Shown: positions 26,675 through 36,109, numbered from the stretch's first letter. The stretch: 64,000 bases of DNA from Flavobacterium terrae (GCF_900142035.1 NZ_FQZI01000005.1:62001-126000); one strand, 5' to 3'. Numbers and translations are program-made. Notes: generated from the letters alone by a model not told the origin.

Positions 26675-28003
26675 ATGAAATTTTTATTCTCCACAATTTT
26701 AAGCTTAGTTCTAACTTTTTCAACTTTAGCACAAAGCCAACAATCAAAAAAAACAAAAAAGATTACACCTTCAGAAGAAGTTGCTCAACCAGCAAAATCA
26801 GCTGATTTCAATACTACAAGTGTAGATACCATACACATTTCAAAAGGAAAACCTACTTTACTTCTTATAAATGTATTAGGACAAAATACTGCTGGATATA
26901 AAGACATTCGAGAAGAAAAAGAACTTCAAAACAATTTTGATAAAAACAAAGTTCAAATCATAAATATATCCAGACATTCTTTCATTGTTTTTGAAAACAA
27001 TCAAACATTAGATGTAAGTGATTTTAAAAACAATTATGAATCGAAAGCTTTTTGGAATGGAAAAATAAAGGAGCAAATTCAAACCGAATCTGGTCTTCAA
27101 AAATCAACAGAATTTTTTGCCAAACAACTAAAAGTAAAAAAAGAATCGTCTTACATTATAAATGCAAGAAAAAATAAAAAAGAATTTGAATCTATTCTGA
27201 AAAAGAACATCATTACTGACAATTCGAAAACAGTAATGAATACATTTCTTAAAATCTATTCAAATCCTATTGTAAATGAAGTTCGTGAATTAAAGTTTTT
27301 CGAACAAGATAATTCCAAGGTCAAAACAATCAATGTTTTCTTTTCAGAAAAAAAAGGAAAGAAAATTTTATTCAGATCTTATGAATTTAATGAGGCAGAG
27401 CAACCTTTATCCCTAAAGCTGTTTAAAGAAAATGGAAAATTAGAAGGGGAAATACTGTTTAATTATGAAAACGGAATACTAAAAGATATAACTGAAGGCA
27501 TCGTAGTTAAAAAAGTAAGCTACAATAATGACAAAATGATTATCACTTCAAAAAAAGATGATGGTGAAGAAACAAAATTATATTGGATAGAAAATAATGA
27601 ACTTCTTGAGAAAAAATTTACTTTAACTAATGATGACAATTTAGCATATCACAATACTGTTGTGGAAACTAAATTTGAAAACAATTGCAAATCGACCATT
27701 TACAACGACGAAATAATACGAAAAGAATGCTACTCAAAAAAAGAAGATAACCCTTTTATTTATGAGTTTATCTCCTACCAAAAAGAAGAAGTTTTACAAC
27801 ATTACAAGATAAAAGTCATCAAAAAGAATGACAAGTTATATGAAAGATTCACTTCAGAATCAAATGATGCAAAAGACTACAAAGACAACTTTAAATTATC
27901 TGGTAGTTATCAACTAAATGATAAAAAACAGTTAAGTACATTCAAATTCATTAAAGACAAAACTGAAAAAACTATCAAAATAGAATACAACTACTTTCAA
28001 TAA
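26675..28003 (+). CDS. Exported protein of unknown function
   Basis: The protein (442 residues) has a signal peptide (about residues 1-20, ending TLAQ) and then a hydrophilic, Lys/Glu/Asn-rich body. Late repeats of short strands such as EGEILFNYENGILKDITEG resemble MORN/toxin-antitoxin-like wedge repeats (YD-like), but I cannot assign a family. It is a single-gene unit between a terminator and a new promoter region. Probably periplasmic or surface exposed. Confidence 0.65.
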   Translation: MKFLFSTILSLVLTFSTLAQSQQSKKTKKITPSEEVAQPAKSADFNTTSVDTIHISKGKPTLLLINVLGQNTAGYKDIREEKELQNNFDKNKVQIINISRHSFIVFENNQTLDVSDFKNNYESKAFWNGKIKEQIQTESGLQKSTEFFAKQLKVKKESSYIINARKNKKEFESILKKNIITDNSKTVMNTFLKIYSNPIVNEVRELKFFEQDNSKVKTINVFFSEKKGKKILFRSYEFNEAEQPLSLKLFKENGKLEGEILFNYENGILKDITEGIVVKKVSYNNDKMIITSKKDDGEETKLYWIENNELLEKKFTLTNDDNLAYHNTVVETKFENNCKSTIYNDEIIRKECYSKKEDNPFIYEFISYQKEEVLQHYKIKVIKKNDKLYERFTSESNDAKDYKDNFKLSGSYQLNDKKQLSTFKFIKDKTEKTIKIEYNYFQ

Positions 28004-28055
28004 TTCTTTCTTAAAAAAATTAAAATTTATTTGTTCTGCATTAAATTTTTAATTT

Positions 28056-28072
28056 ACTTTGTAATTCAAAGT
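28056..28072 (+). promoter_or_regulatory. Palindromic operator 1 (ACTTTG-N5-CAAAGT)
   Basis: ACTTTGTAATTCAAAGT lies 20 bp before the first gene of the membrane/YiiX/regulator operon. It shares 15 of 17 bases with the palindrome at 29990-30006 ahead of the next unit, and both are followed by TTCTTT. It is a likely binding site for the winged-helix regulator encoded at 29675. Confidence 0.7.
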
Positions 28073-28091
28073 TCTTTCTAAAAATAAAATT

Positions 28092-28376
28092 ATGCTAAAC
28101 AAAAATCAACTTTATGTAATAGGAGCAACATTGCTGTTATTACTTATTCCGCTTATTGGAATGCAATTTACATCTGAAATTAATTGGAGTATTGGAGACT
28201 TTATCATTATGGGGACATTAATACTTAGTTTAGGTTTTGCAACCGAATTTATTTCTAGAAAAATTTCTAACAAAACATACAAATTAGCAATGATAGCAAT
28301 ATTTGTTATTGTATTTTTGCTGATATGGATTGAATTGGCTGTAGGTATTTTCAACAGTCCGTTTGCTGGCTCATAA
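28092..28376 (+). CDS. Small integral membrane protein
   Basis: The 94-residue protein has three hydrophobic segments (about residues 8-25, 33-52 and 64-88) and little else. No family recognised with confidence. It is the first gene of an operon with another membrane protein, a YiiX-like hydrolase and a winged-helix regulator, and starts 20 bp after a palindromic operator. Confidence 0.75.
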   Translation: MLNKNQLYVIGATLLLLLIPLIGMQFTSEINWSIGDFIIMGTLILSLGFATEFISRKISNKTYKLAMIAIFVIVFLLIWIELAVGIFNSPFAGS

Positions 28377-28407
28377 GTTAAATCAGAAAACAAAAATCTG
28401 TTATTAC

Positions 28408-29016
28408 ATGGATTCTAACAATTATTTAAAAGACATAAAAGACATCAAAAACATGATGTCACAATCGTCACAATTTATTTCTTTGAGTGGATTATCTGGA
28501 GTTCTTGCAGGGATTTATGCCATTTTAGGAGCAATTTATGTAAATGGTCTACTATTAAACCATTATGAAACATATGTAACACTAGAAAGCGATACATTCA
28601 AAAAAATTGTGATTACGGCATTAGTTGTATTAACAGCTTCTTTGCTTACAGCTTATGTAATGACTGTTAGAAAAGCTAAAAAATTAGAAGAAAGCGTTTG
28701 GAACCCTTCATCAAGAAGACTTTTAATAAATTTTTTGATTCCGTTAGTAACAGGAGGGATTTTTGCGCTACTCCTACTTCGTCATGGACATTACGGCTTG
28801 GTGGCACCTATAACATTATTGTTCTATGGATTGGCTTGTTTAAATGCTAGTAAATATACTTTGCGTGATGTACGATATTTAGGCATTACTGAGATCATTT
28901 TAGGATTATTAGCCGTTGAATTTTCAGGATTTGGTTTGTATTTTTGGGCGATCGGATTTGGTTTGTGTCATATTATTTATGGTGGAATGATGCATTTTAA
29001 ATATGATAGGAAATGA
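28408..29016 (+). CDS. Polytopic membrane protein
   Basis: Starting at 28408 gives 202 residues; the in-frame ATG at 28363 would overlap the upstream gene and add a poorly suited hydrophilic tail. About six hydrophobic segments follow a short N-terminal part (MDSNNYLKDIKDIKNMM). I do not recognise the family. The stop overlaps the next start by 4 bp (ATGA), so it is co-translated with the YiiX-like protein. Confidence 0.75.
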   Translation: MDSNNYLKDIKDIKNMMSQSSQFISLSGLSGVLAGIYAILGAIYVNGLLLNHYETYVTLESDTFKKIVITALVVLTASLLTAYVMTVRKAKKLEESVWNPSSRRLLINFLIPLVTGGIFALLLLRHGHYGLVAPITLLFYGLACLNASKYTLRDVRYLGITEIILGLLAVEFSGFGLYFWAIGFGLCHIIYGGMMHFKYDRK

Positions 29017-29678
29017 AAAAAGTAGTAATTGGAGTTTTAGTATTTTTAGCAATAATTTATGCCTATGGATATTACTGTGCAAGAGAAGTTGATAAAGCTT
29101 TCTCTACAATAAATAAAAATATTTCTAAGGACTTAAAAGATGGAGATATAATTTTTCAAACATCGGAATCTGCGCAATGTGAAGCTGTCAGATTAGCAAC
29201 GAATTCTAAATTTTCACATTGTGGGATTATTTTCAAAATGGATGGAAAAAGTCATGTTCTTGAAGCTGTTCAACCAGTAAAGATAACTCCATTAACAGAT
29301 TGGATTTCGCATGGAAAGAATTTCGAATATTTAATTAAAAGATTAAAAAAACCTAATTCTTTAGACACTACTAAAGTTAAAAACATGAAAGATTATGGCT
29401 TTCAAATGCTTAATGCTGATTATGATTTGTATTTTGAATGGTCTGATGAAAAAATATATTGTTCAGAATTAGTTTGGAAAGTATATAAAAATGGAGCTGG
29501 AATAGAAATCTGTCCATTTAAAAAACTAAAAGATTTTAATTTATCAGACCCAAAAGTAATTAAAATCATGAAAGAAAGATATGGTAATAACATACCTTTA
29601 GAAGAGAATGTTGTTGCACCATCACAATTAGCAGATTCTAATATTTTAGAAACTGTCGTTGACACATATAAAAATTGA
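29013..29678 (+). CDS. YiiX/YebB-like NlpC/P60-superfamily hydrolase
   Basis: The protein (221 residues) has one N-terminal membrane segment or signal (about 4-22). A permuted papain-like domain follows: DGDIIFQTSES, KFSHCGIIF with the catalytic His, and KIYCSELVWKVY with the catalytic Cys. Members act on peptide or lipid amide/ester bonds; the substrate here is unknown. It overlaps its neighbours on both sides by 4 bp. Confidence 0.82.
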   Translation: MKKVVIGVLVFLAIIYAYGYYCAREVDKAFSTINKNISKDLKDGDIIFQTSESAQCEAVRLATNSKFSHCGIIFKMDGKSHVLEAVQPVKITPLTDWISHGKNFEYLIKRLKKPNSLDTTKVKNMKDYGFQMLNADYDLYFEWSDEKIYCSELVWKVYKNGAGIEICPFKKLKDFNLSDPKVIKIMKERYGNNIPLEENVVAPSQLADSNILETVVDTYKN

Positions 29679-29971
29679 AAAACATAATTCAAAATATCAA
29701 CAAAGCCTTTGATCACCGAATTCGTTTAGGTATCATGTCTGTACTTATGGTTAATGAAAGTGCCGACTTTACCACATTAAAAGAATTACTTGGTGTTACT
29801 GATGGAAATTTAGCCAGCCATGCAAAAGCATTGGAAGGTGAAAAGTATATTGTTGTAGAAAAACAGTTCATTGGTAAAAAACCAAACACAAGTTACAAAG
29901 CCACAAAAGAAGGTCGTAAAGCATTTCAGGAGCATATCGATGCCCTTGAAAAATTAATATCTAAAACCTAA
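29675..29971 (+). CDS. Winged-helix transcriptional regulator (TTG start)
   Basis: This 98-residue protein starts with TTG at 29675, overlapping the previous stop as TTGA. There is no upstream in-frame ATG, and the N-terminus KNIIQNINKAFDHRIRLGIMSVL is normal for this group. The wHTH spans about 15-80 (TTLKELLGVTDGNLASHAKALEGEKYIVVEKQFIGKKP). Such ArsR/MarR-like small regulators are commonly paired with creD in Flavobacteria. Matching palindromes before its own operon (28056) and before the creD unit (29990) suggest it controls both. Confidence 0.87.
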   Translation: MKNIIQNINKAFDHRIRLGIMSVLMVNESADFTTLKELLGVTDGNLASHAKALEGEKYIVVEKQFIGKKPNTSYKATKEGRKAFQEHIDALEKLISKT

Positions 29972-29989
29972 TCTATTTTTTAACTATAT

Positions 29990-30006
29990 ACTTTGAATTT
30001 CAAAGT
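29990..30006 (+). promoter_or_regulatory. Palindromic operator 2 (perfect ACTTTGAA-T-TTCAAAGT)
   Basis: A perfect 17-bp palindrome 18 bp before the next gene, between the regulator and the creD unit. It matches the site at 28056-28072 at 15 of 17 positions plus the following TTCTTT. The left arm contains TACTTTG, close to a -7 element, so binding could block the promoter. Confidence 0.72.
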
Positions 30007-30023
30007 TCTTTTAAATATGTAAA

Positions 30024-30338
30024 ATGAAAACAATTAAAAACATTCCCTTTTCAACCATATTTGCTTTAGGCTCATTTGGTATTGGCACATTACTCTTTAT
30101 TTCTTATATGATTTTTCAAAATTTTAACATTATAGTAATTGGTTTTTTCTATGTATATGCAGCAGTAATTTTAAACATATTAGTACTACTCAATTTACTA
30201 TACCAATTATATTCAAAATCAAATAAAGAAGATATTCTTATCAGGATACTAATCCTTGTAAGCAATATTCCAATAGCATACTTCTATTATATAATAGTCG
30301 ATAATAAATTCAACAGTTTACACCCTTTTAATCAATAA
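30024..30338 (+). CDS. Small membrane protein upstream of creD
   Basis: The 104-residue protein has three hydrophobic segments (about 10-30, 37-65 and 75-95). No family recognised. It ends 2 bp before creD and starts just after a palindromic operator, so it is the first gene of a two-gene unit with creD. Confidence 0.75.
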   Translation: MKTIKNIPFSTIFALGSFGIGTLLFISYMIFQNFNIIVIGFFYVYAAVILNILVLLNLLYQLYSKSNKEDILIRILILVSNIPIAYFYYIIVDNKFNSLHPFNQ

Positions 30339-30340
30339 CA

Positions 30341-31684
30341 ATGGAAACACAATTCAATCAACAAAAAAACAGTTTTTTTCAGTCAACAACAGTAAAAATG
30401 GCTATGGTAGGCTTTCTAACCTTAATTCTACTTATCCCATTAGCATTTGTAAAAGATTTGATTTCAGAGCGTTCAAATCGTAAAAAAGAAGTCGTAGAAG
30501 AAGTATCAAACCTTTGGGGAAAAGACATTTATTTTTATGGACCAATTTTAAAAATTCCATACAAATCGTATGACGAATACAATATTACCAATCCTAAAAC
30601 TGGAACAGTAACTATTGAAAAGAAAGTAACAACTAAAAATGCATATTTCTTTCCGGAAAACTTTAGCAACAAAACAAACACGAAGAAGAACACATCTTTA
30701 AAACGTGGGATTTACAACAATGTAGTTTTTACTGCCAATATGAATTTTCAAGGAAACTTTGGTAAACTAAATTTTGAAAAGCTTGGTATCAAAGCCGAAG
30801 ATTTACTTTGGAATCAAGCTTCGATAGTAGTAAAAACAACAAACTTAAAAAGTTTAAAAAGCGATTTAAACATTGCATTGAACAATCAAAAAATGAATTT
30901 TGAATCTAAATCAGATGAAGATAATTTCTATGGTACTTTAGAATCAGATAAATTCGATTACAATACTTTAAGTAAGAACAATGCTTTAAACTTCAAATTT
31001 GCCATGGAATACAACGGAAGTAAGAGTATCAAGTTTATTCCAATTGGTAAAAAAAGTACGGTTAGTATAGATTCTGATTGGGATTCACCGAGTTTTGAAG
31101 GTGCTTTTGCTGCAAATGACACTACAAAAACGATTAACAAAAAAGGCTTTCATGCTGATTGGAAGATTCTTGATATAAACAGAGCTTTTTCACAACAACA
31201 TCTTGAAAAAATTCCGAACCTAAATGAATATGCTTTTGGAGCAAAATTCATCGAAACCGTTGATGAATACCAACAAAACGAACGTGCATCAAAATATGGT
31301 TTTTTAGTTATAGGGCTAACATTCTTAATATTCTTTTTAATTCAATCTATTAGTAAAATAAGTATACATATTTTTCAATACTCGATGATTGGATTGGCCT
31401 TAATTATGTTCTACACTTTACTAATTTCAATTACTGAACATTCGAGTTTTACATTAGCTTATATAATTGCTGGATTAGCTGTAGTTGTTATGATTGGATT
31501 GTATTCAAGATCGATGCTCAACAATAAATTTGCTGGTTTTATTGCGATTGCATTAACTGCCTTATATACTTTTATCTATGTAATTATTCAGTTAGAAAGC
31601 TATGCATTGTTAGTAGGAAGCATAGGATTATTTGCAATCCTGGGTGCAGTAATGTATTTCTCTAGAAAAATTGAGTGGAAGTAA
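30341..31684 (+). CDS. creD: CreD-family inner-membrane protein
   Basis: The protein (447 residues) matches E. coli CreD in length and layout. An N-terminal membrane helix (about 17-36) is followed by a conserved start VKDLISERSNRKKEVVEEVSNLWG and then YGPILKIPY. A large periplasmic domain (to about 320) and several C-terminal helices complete it. In E. coli CreD belongs to the CreBC regulon and affects envelope properties; the biochemical role is unknown. Here control is probably by the adjacent winged-helix protein rather than a two-component system. Confidence 0.88.
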   Translation: METQFNQQKNSFFQSTTVKMAMVGFLTLILLIPLAFVKDLISERSNRKKEVVEEVSNLWGKDIYFYGPILKIPYKSYDEYNITNPKTGTVTIEKKVTTKNAYFFPENFSNKTNTKKNTSLKRGIYNNVVFTANMNFQGNFGKLNFEKLGIKAEDLLWNQASIVVKTTNLKSLKSDLNIALNNQKMNFESKSDEDNFYGTLESDKFDYNTLSKNNALNFKFAMEYNGSKSIKFIPIGKKSTVSIDSDWDSPSFEGAFAANDTTKTINKKGFHADWKILDINRAFSQQHLEKIPNLNEYAFGAKFIETVDEYQQNERASKYGFLVIGLTFLIFFLIQSISKISIHIFQYSMIGLALIMFYTLLISITEHSSFTLAYIIAGLAVVVMIGLYSRSMLNNKFAGFIAIALTALYTFIYVIIQLESYALLVGSIGLFAILGAVMYFSRKIEWK

Positions 31685-31690
31685 TTTATT

Positions 31691-31722
31691 AAAGAAAAGC
31701 GCCGTTTGGCGCTTTTCTTTTT
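31691..31722 (+). terminator. Terminator after creD
   Basis: AAAGAAAAGCGCC pairs with GGCGCTTTTCTTT around GTTT, a 13-bp stem followed by T residues. Confidence 0.9.
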
Positions 31723-31790
31723 GAACAATAGTATATTACAAATACATCAGATTAACAGTTTTTTCTCATCTTTGTGTAAACTTACTATTT

Positions 31791-33341
31791 ATGCTCAATA
31801 AACTACTTTTAACGATATTCATCTTAATTTTCAATCAAAACCTTTTTAGCCAAACCTATACTTTTAAAAAAAAGTTTAATTCTGATGATCGTATAGAATT
31901 CTTGGGCTTAACAAAAGAAATCTTTGAAATAAACAAAAATATTTCATATAATGTTGGAAATTACGATACTGCACAATTTGAACAAATAAAACCAGTTCAA
32001 TACAATGATGATTATTTAAAAAAAATACAAACAGAATTAGCCAAAGACTCACTTAACGCAATAACACTAAGCAATTTTGCAAATTATTATTCTAACACCG
32101 GAAACGGTTCTTTGGCTAAAATTTATTTTACAAAATCACTCAAAAATTGGTCACTAAAAGCCAAAACAAAAAAAGATAGTGCCTTCTATTATTCTTTCAA
32201 AGGAATTTTAGAAATGAATTTAGAAAAAGAGAATGCAATTGAAGACATAGAAAAAGCATTAGAAATAAATCCTAAAGATTCTATTGCACTAAATTTTTAT
32301 CCAATATTCTTGATACAAAAAAAAGAGTTTTCTAAAGCAAAAAAAGTATGTTCAACAGCTTTAGAAGATCCAAAAAATGAAAACCCAGAAATAGCTTATT
32401 TATTTTTTAGCTTGGGAGTAATATTCGAAAACATGGAAAAAGTTTTTGATGAATCAAAAAAAATAGAGAATAGAAAAAAAAGTTACACTGAGTTATTTGA
32501 TTACAAAAGCATTGAAAATGCATCTGCTCTACATCAAAAAAACCAAAGAATACTATATCTAAAAAAAATGATGGATATTTTAGGGTTGACTGTAAAAATG
32601 CTAACCTTTGAGACAACACCCGACAACAATGTAATTAGGGATTATGACAAATTTGAAATTAAAAAAATCAATCAATTAAAATTAGATTTTCAAGAGTTAT
32701 TAATTAAAAAGAAAATAAATCCGTACTCAGCAAACAAAAGCCTTGCAATGCTATATTTCTTTACTAATGAAAACGAAAAAGCTATTGAACACGCAAAAAA
32801 AGCAATTACTATTTTCCCTGATTCAAAAAGAACAAGCTATTTTAATTCTGATGAAGTTTATGAATTATTACAAACTTTATATTTAACCAAAAAAGATGAT
32901 ATTAATTTTGAAAAAACATTGAAAGAAAAAATAGAAAAAACCTCTAAGCATCAAAAATCAATAAATGATTATACCAACATGGCATATCTCTATTTATATA
33001 AAAATGATTTTGAAGAAGCCGAAAATTGGTGTAATAAGGCCCGTGAAATTGATCCTGACAACTTTAAAGCACTTTCACTATTAGCACATCTAAAACTAAT
33101 GAAAAATGGTTTAGAAAGTGGCATAGGCCAATTTTATTTAGGACAATCTTCAAAACAAATAAAAGATGAGAGTGATAATTTCAATCTTTCTATCCAAGCA
33201 GCGACATATATGATACTTTATGGTAATAATGCGAATGCTAAATCAGCCTATGATAATATCGAAGCCTGCAAAAAATTAGTCCCTAAAAAAACTGGATTTT
33301 GCGATGAGTTAATTAATTCTTATATTCAAATAAACCCATAA
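31791..33341 (+). CDS. Exported tetratricopeptide-repeat protein
   Basis: The protein (516 residues) has a signal peptide (residues 1-20, ending LFSQ). Helical repeats resemble TPRs: AITLSNFANYYSNTGNGSLAKIYF (about 85-110), AIEDIEKALEINPKDSIAL (about 145-170), AIEHAKKAITIFPDSKR (about 330) and AENWCNKAREIDPDNFKAL (about 410). TPRs mediate protein contacts; no specific role can be given. Single-gene unit with a shared terminator at its end. Confidence 0.8.
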   Translation: MLNKLLLTIFILIFNQNLFSQTYTFKKKFNSDDRIEFLGLTKEIFEINKNISYNVGNYDTAQFEQIKPVQYNDDYLKKIQTELAKDSLNAITLSNFANYYSNTGNGSLAKIYFTKSLKNWSLKAKTKKDSAFYYSFKGILEMNLEKENAIEDIEKALEINPKDSIALNFYPIFLIQKKEFSKAKKVCSTALEDPKNENPEIAYLFFSLGVIFENMEKVFDESKKIENRKKSYTELFDYKSIENASALHQKNQRILYLKKMMDILGLTVKMLTFETTPDNNVIRDYDKFEIKKINQLKLDFQELLIKKKINPYSANKSLAMLYFFTNENEKAIEHAKKAITIFPDSKRTSYFNSDEVYELLQTLYLTKKDDINFEKTLKEKIEKTSKHQKSINDYTNMAYLYLYKNDFEEAENWCNKAREIDPDNFKALSLLAHLKLMKNGLESGIGQFYLGQSSKQIKDESDNFNLSIQAATYMILYGNNANAKSAYDNIEACKKLVPKKTGFCDELINSYIQINP

Positions 33342-33372
33342 AAAAAGTCTGACATAGTAGTCAGACTTTTTT
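33341..33372. terminator. Bidirectional terminator between TPR and M28 genes
   Basis: AAAAAGTCTGAC and GTCAGACTTTTT flank ATAGTA. With A and T tracts on both sides it can stop transcription of the converging genes from either side. Confidence 0.87.
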
Positions 33373-33376
33373 ATAT

Positions 33377-34747
33377 CTAAATCCCATACTTATCTATTAA
33401 ATAAATCAACGAAGTCATTGTAGCTGCACCAAGTTCTAACTCTCTTTTATTGACCGCATCAAATTTATCATTAGCTGCATGATGATAATCAAAATAACGC
33501 TGAGAATCTGGTCGCAATCCTGCTTTTACAATTCTTTTTGAAGTTAAATCCTGAATATCTGAACCTCCGTGGCCTTTGATAAAACTATGAATCAAATAAG
33601 GCTCAAAAAGTGTTTTCCAATCTTGAATTTTGTTAAAACTTGTATCATCTGCTTCTAATGAGAACCCTCTTGGTGTAAATCCACCTGAATCACTTTCCAT
33701 GGCAAAAATGTGATTCTCATTATTTTTTAAAGACAACTCTTGATACTTATCTCCTCCTCGCCCCCCATTCTCCTCATTCATAAACATCACTACTCTAATA
33801 GTGTTTTTAGGTTTATAGCTTAGATTTTTAAAGACATTTGCAACCTCTAAACTCTGTACACAACCAGCACCGTCATCATGAGAACCATCGGCTAAATCCC
33901 ATGAATCTAAATGACCTCCAACAACTATGATGTTTTCTGGCGTTACAGTTCCTGTAATTTCTCCAATTACATTAAATGATAAAACATCACTCTCTTGATA
34001 ACATGATTGTTTAAAATAAAATGTCAAATTTGGATTTTGTTTTAACTGCTTACTCAATATTTCAGCACCATTTGTGCTAATAGCAGCAGTCGGGATTCGT
34101 TGTTCTTTGGGTATGTCTCCATAACTGGTGCCGCCTGCATGTGGAAAATCATCCAATCTAAAATTTAACGATCTAACAATTGCCCCTACAGCTCCATATT
34201 TTGAAGCTTCTTTTGCTCCAGATCTTCTCTGATCACCAGCATCACGATAGGAATGAAATGCTTCTACATTAGCTGGATTCATAGGTCTATTAAAAAAAAC
34301 TATTTTCCCTTTTATTTTTTCTGCGCCTAATTGTTCTAATTCTTTTAAGGATTGTACTTCTATAATTTCTGCTGTAACTCCACTTTTTGATGTAGCTATG
34401 CTTCCTCCTAGAGCGCAAATAGGAACTTGAATCTTTTTCCCTTTAATTTTAATATATGCCTCTTCCTTTTCTCCTCTAACCCATTTTGGAACCATTACTT
34501 CTTGCAAATACACTTTATCAAAAGCACCAGATTCTTCCATTTGCTGCTTAGTATATTTAACTGCTTTTTCAGCACCAATTGATCCAGACAATCTATGACC
34601 AATAGAGTTTGACAAATACTCTAATTGAGCATAACATTTAGAATTAGTTAAGGCTTGATTGTAAATGGCTTTTAACTGTTCTTCATCTGAAGTTTGTGAA
34701 AATCCTAAAGAAGAAACTAATATCGATAAAAGGGTTATTCTTTTCAT
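33377..34747 (-). CDS. Secreted M28-family metallopeptidase
   Basis: Choosing the ATG at 34747 gives 456 residues beginning with a clean signal peptide (MKRITLLSILVSSLGFSQ). An ATG 21 bp upstream adds MRKQTTQ. The peptidase domain shows the M28 zinc ligands in GGHLDSWDLADGSHDDGAG, the catalytic Glu in MNEENGG, ESDSGG, and the final His near FDYHHAAND. A PA (protease-associated) insert lies at about 130-250. Likely an extracytoplasmic amino- or carboxypeptidase. Confidence 0.88.
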   Translation of the reverse strand: MKRITLLSILVSSLGFSQTSDEEQLKAIYNQALTNSKCYAQLEYLSNSIGHRLSGSIGAEKAVKYTKQQMEESGAFDKVYLQEVMVPKWVRGEKEEAYIKIKGKKIQVPICALGGSIATSKSGVTAEIIEVQSLKELEQLGAEKIKGKIVFFNRPMNPANVEAFHSYRDAGDQRRSGAKEASKYGAVGAIVRSLNFRLDDFPHAGGTSYGDIPKEQRIPTAAISTNGAEILSKQLKQNPNLTFYFKQSCYQESDVLSFNVIGEITGTVTPENIIVVGGHLDSWDLADGSHDDGAGCVQSLEVANVFKNLSYKPKNTIRVVMFMNEENGGRGGDKYQELSLKNNENHIFAMESDSGGFTPRGFSLEADDTSFNKIQDWKTLFEPYLIHSFIKGHGGSDIQDLTSKRIVKAGLRPDSQRYFDYHHAANDKFDAVNKRELELGAATMTSLIYLIDKYGI

Positions 34748-34833
34748 TTGGGTTGTTTGTTTTCTCAAAAATAATTCAGTTTTAACTGATGACCTACTAT
34801 TTTAGACAGATTTTTTATCAATGTCAAAAGAAA

Positions 34834-34860
34834 TAAAAAAGCCTCAAAAATTGAGGCTTT
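34834..34860 (-). terminator. Terminator downstream of the 401-residue oxidoreductase
   Basis: On the minus strand AAAGCCTCAA pairs with TTGAGGCTTT around a 3-nt loop, followed by seven U residues. It separates the oxidoreductase gene from the M28 peptidase gene. Confidence 0.82.
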
Positions 34861-34903
34861 AAAGTTTAGTTTTAGTATTTTGATTATCGATTTTTTATAA
34901 ATC

Positions 34904-36109
34904 TTATTCTTTACCATCAACATAATTTTGAAGGTATTTAAACTTGTCTGTTAGTTTACCATCTTTACAAATTACGGCTCTTGATAAAATCCCATCTTTA
35001 TCATTGTTATAAAAAGCAGGAATTACATGTTCCAAAAACATCTCTCCAAATCCTTCACTAGCATCTTTAGGCAATTCACAAGGTAAATTATCAACCGCCA
35101 TAACCACAATTGCTGCAGGGTGATTAACATCTACTTCTTTATCTTCGCTAGGATAATAACCATACAATGGTTCTGCAATAGTTGATGCTCTTAATGTACA
35201 AGCTATTGGACCTGCCACATCACAAGAAATATCTGCGACAACTTTAATTTTATTGTCAGCAGCATTCAACATATCACGAGTTAAAATTACTGGAGCTCCA
35301 TTTCCATAAAAATGTCCAGCCATAAAAACATCAGACACTTTTGTAAAACGTTCAAAATCTGAAATATAATCTTGTGGATTTGTATAAAAATCGTTTTTAT
35401 CAGAAGGTTTACCATCTTTACGTTTGTTGTAATCTAATACATCAATTTGAGTGTAAACTGGTTGAGTATATGTTTTTGTCAAATAATCTTCAATAGAAAC
35501 CTGCTTGATCTTCATATCATCAAGTATTTCCTTAGCCCCCATCCCTACTTTACCATGACCAGTTAAAACAATTTTAATGGGTGGCAACATAGGACGACGT
35601 AAACGTTCTACAAGAGCTACTTTATCTGGTAAAGTTTCTGCTTTAGGTAAATTAAACAATTCATATTTAATTCCAAAAGCTCTAAAACCATTATATGCGC
35701 CTACAATTCCAGCATATCGTCCAAAACCAATCAAACGGTGGTTAGAGGCATTTACAATAGTTTCATGATCAATTAACTCAATGTTTTTCTCTAAACAAGC
35801 CACTAATAGCTTTCTATTGTATGGCTGCTTTTTGATGGTATGAGAAAAGAAAAAATATTTCTTATTTGGGATTAAAGCCTCTACTGGTACTTCTTTTACA
35901 CCAATTAGAACATCACAATCAGAAACATCTTCACTAACTTCAAATCCTAATTTTGAATATTCGGCATCAGGAAAAATTCTAATATCTGAAGATTCTACTT
36001 TTATTTCAGCCATAGGAAACTGATTTTTAAGTTTTACTAATTCCTCAGGTGTAAAAACTACTCTTCTATCTGGAGGGTTTTTTCTTTCTTTAATTAAACC
36101 GAATTTCAT
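34904..36109 (-). CDS. NAD(P)-dependent oxidoreductase of the alanine dehydrogenase / saccharopine dehydrogenase (LYS1-like) type
   Basis: The 401-residue protein has the N-terminal AlaDH/PNT fold (KFGLIKERKNPPDRRVVFTPEE, about 1-130). The nucleotide-binding half includes VLTGHGKVGMGAKEIL at about 185. The C-terminal region includes DISCDVAGPIACTLRAS and PLYGYYPSEDKEV. This layout is nearest to lysine-forming saccharopine dehydrogenase, although Bacteroidota members are often annotated simply as alanine dehydrogenase-like. Substrate is undecided. It stands alone with its own terminator. Confidence 0.8.
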   Translation of the reverse strand: MKFGLIKERKNPPDRRVVFTPEELVKLKNQFPMAEIKVESSDIRIFPDAEYSKLGFEVSEDVSDCDVLIGVKEVPVEALIPNKKYFFFSHTIKKQPYNRKLLVACLEKNIELIDHETIVNASNHRLIGFGRYAGIVGAYNGFRAFGIKYELFNLPKAETLPDKVALVERLRRPMLPPIKIVLTGHGKVGMGAKEILDDMKIKQVSIEDYLTKTYTQPVYTQIDVLDYNKRKDGKPSDKNDFYTNPQDYISDFERFTKVSDVFMAGHFYGNGAPVILTRDMLNAADNKIKVVADISCDVAGPIACTLRASTIAEPLYGYYPSEDKEVDVNHPAAIVVMAVDNLPCELPKDASEGFGEMFLEHVIPAFYNNDKDGILSRAVICKDGKLTDKFKYLQNYVDGKE

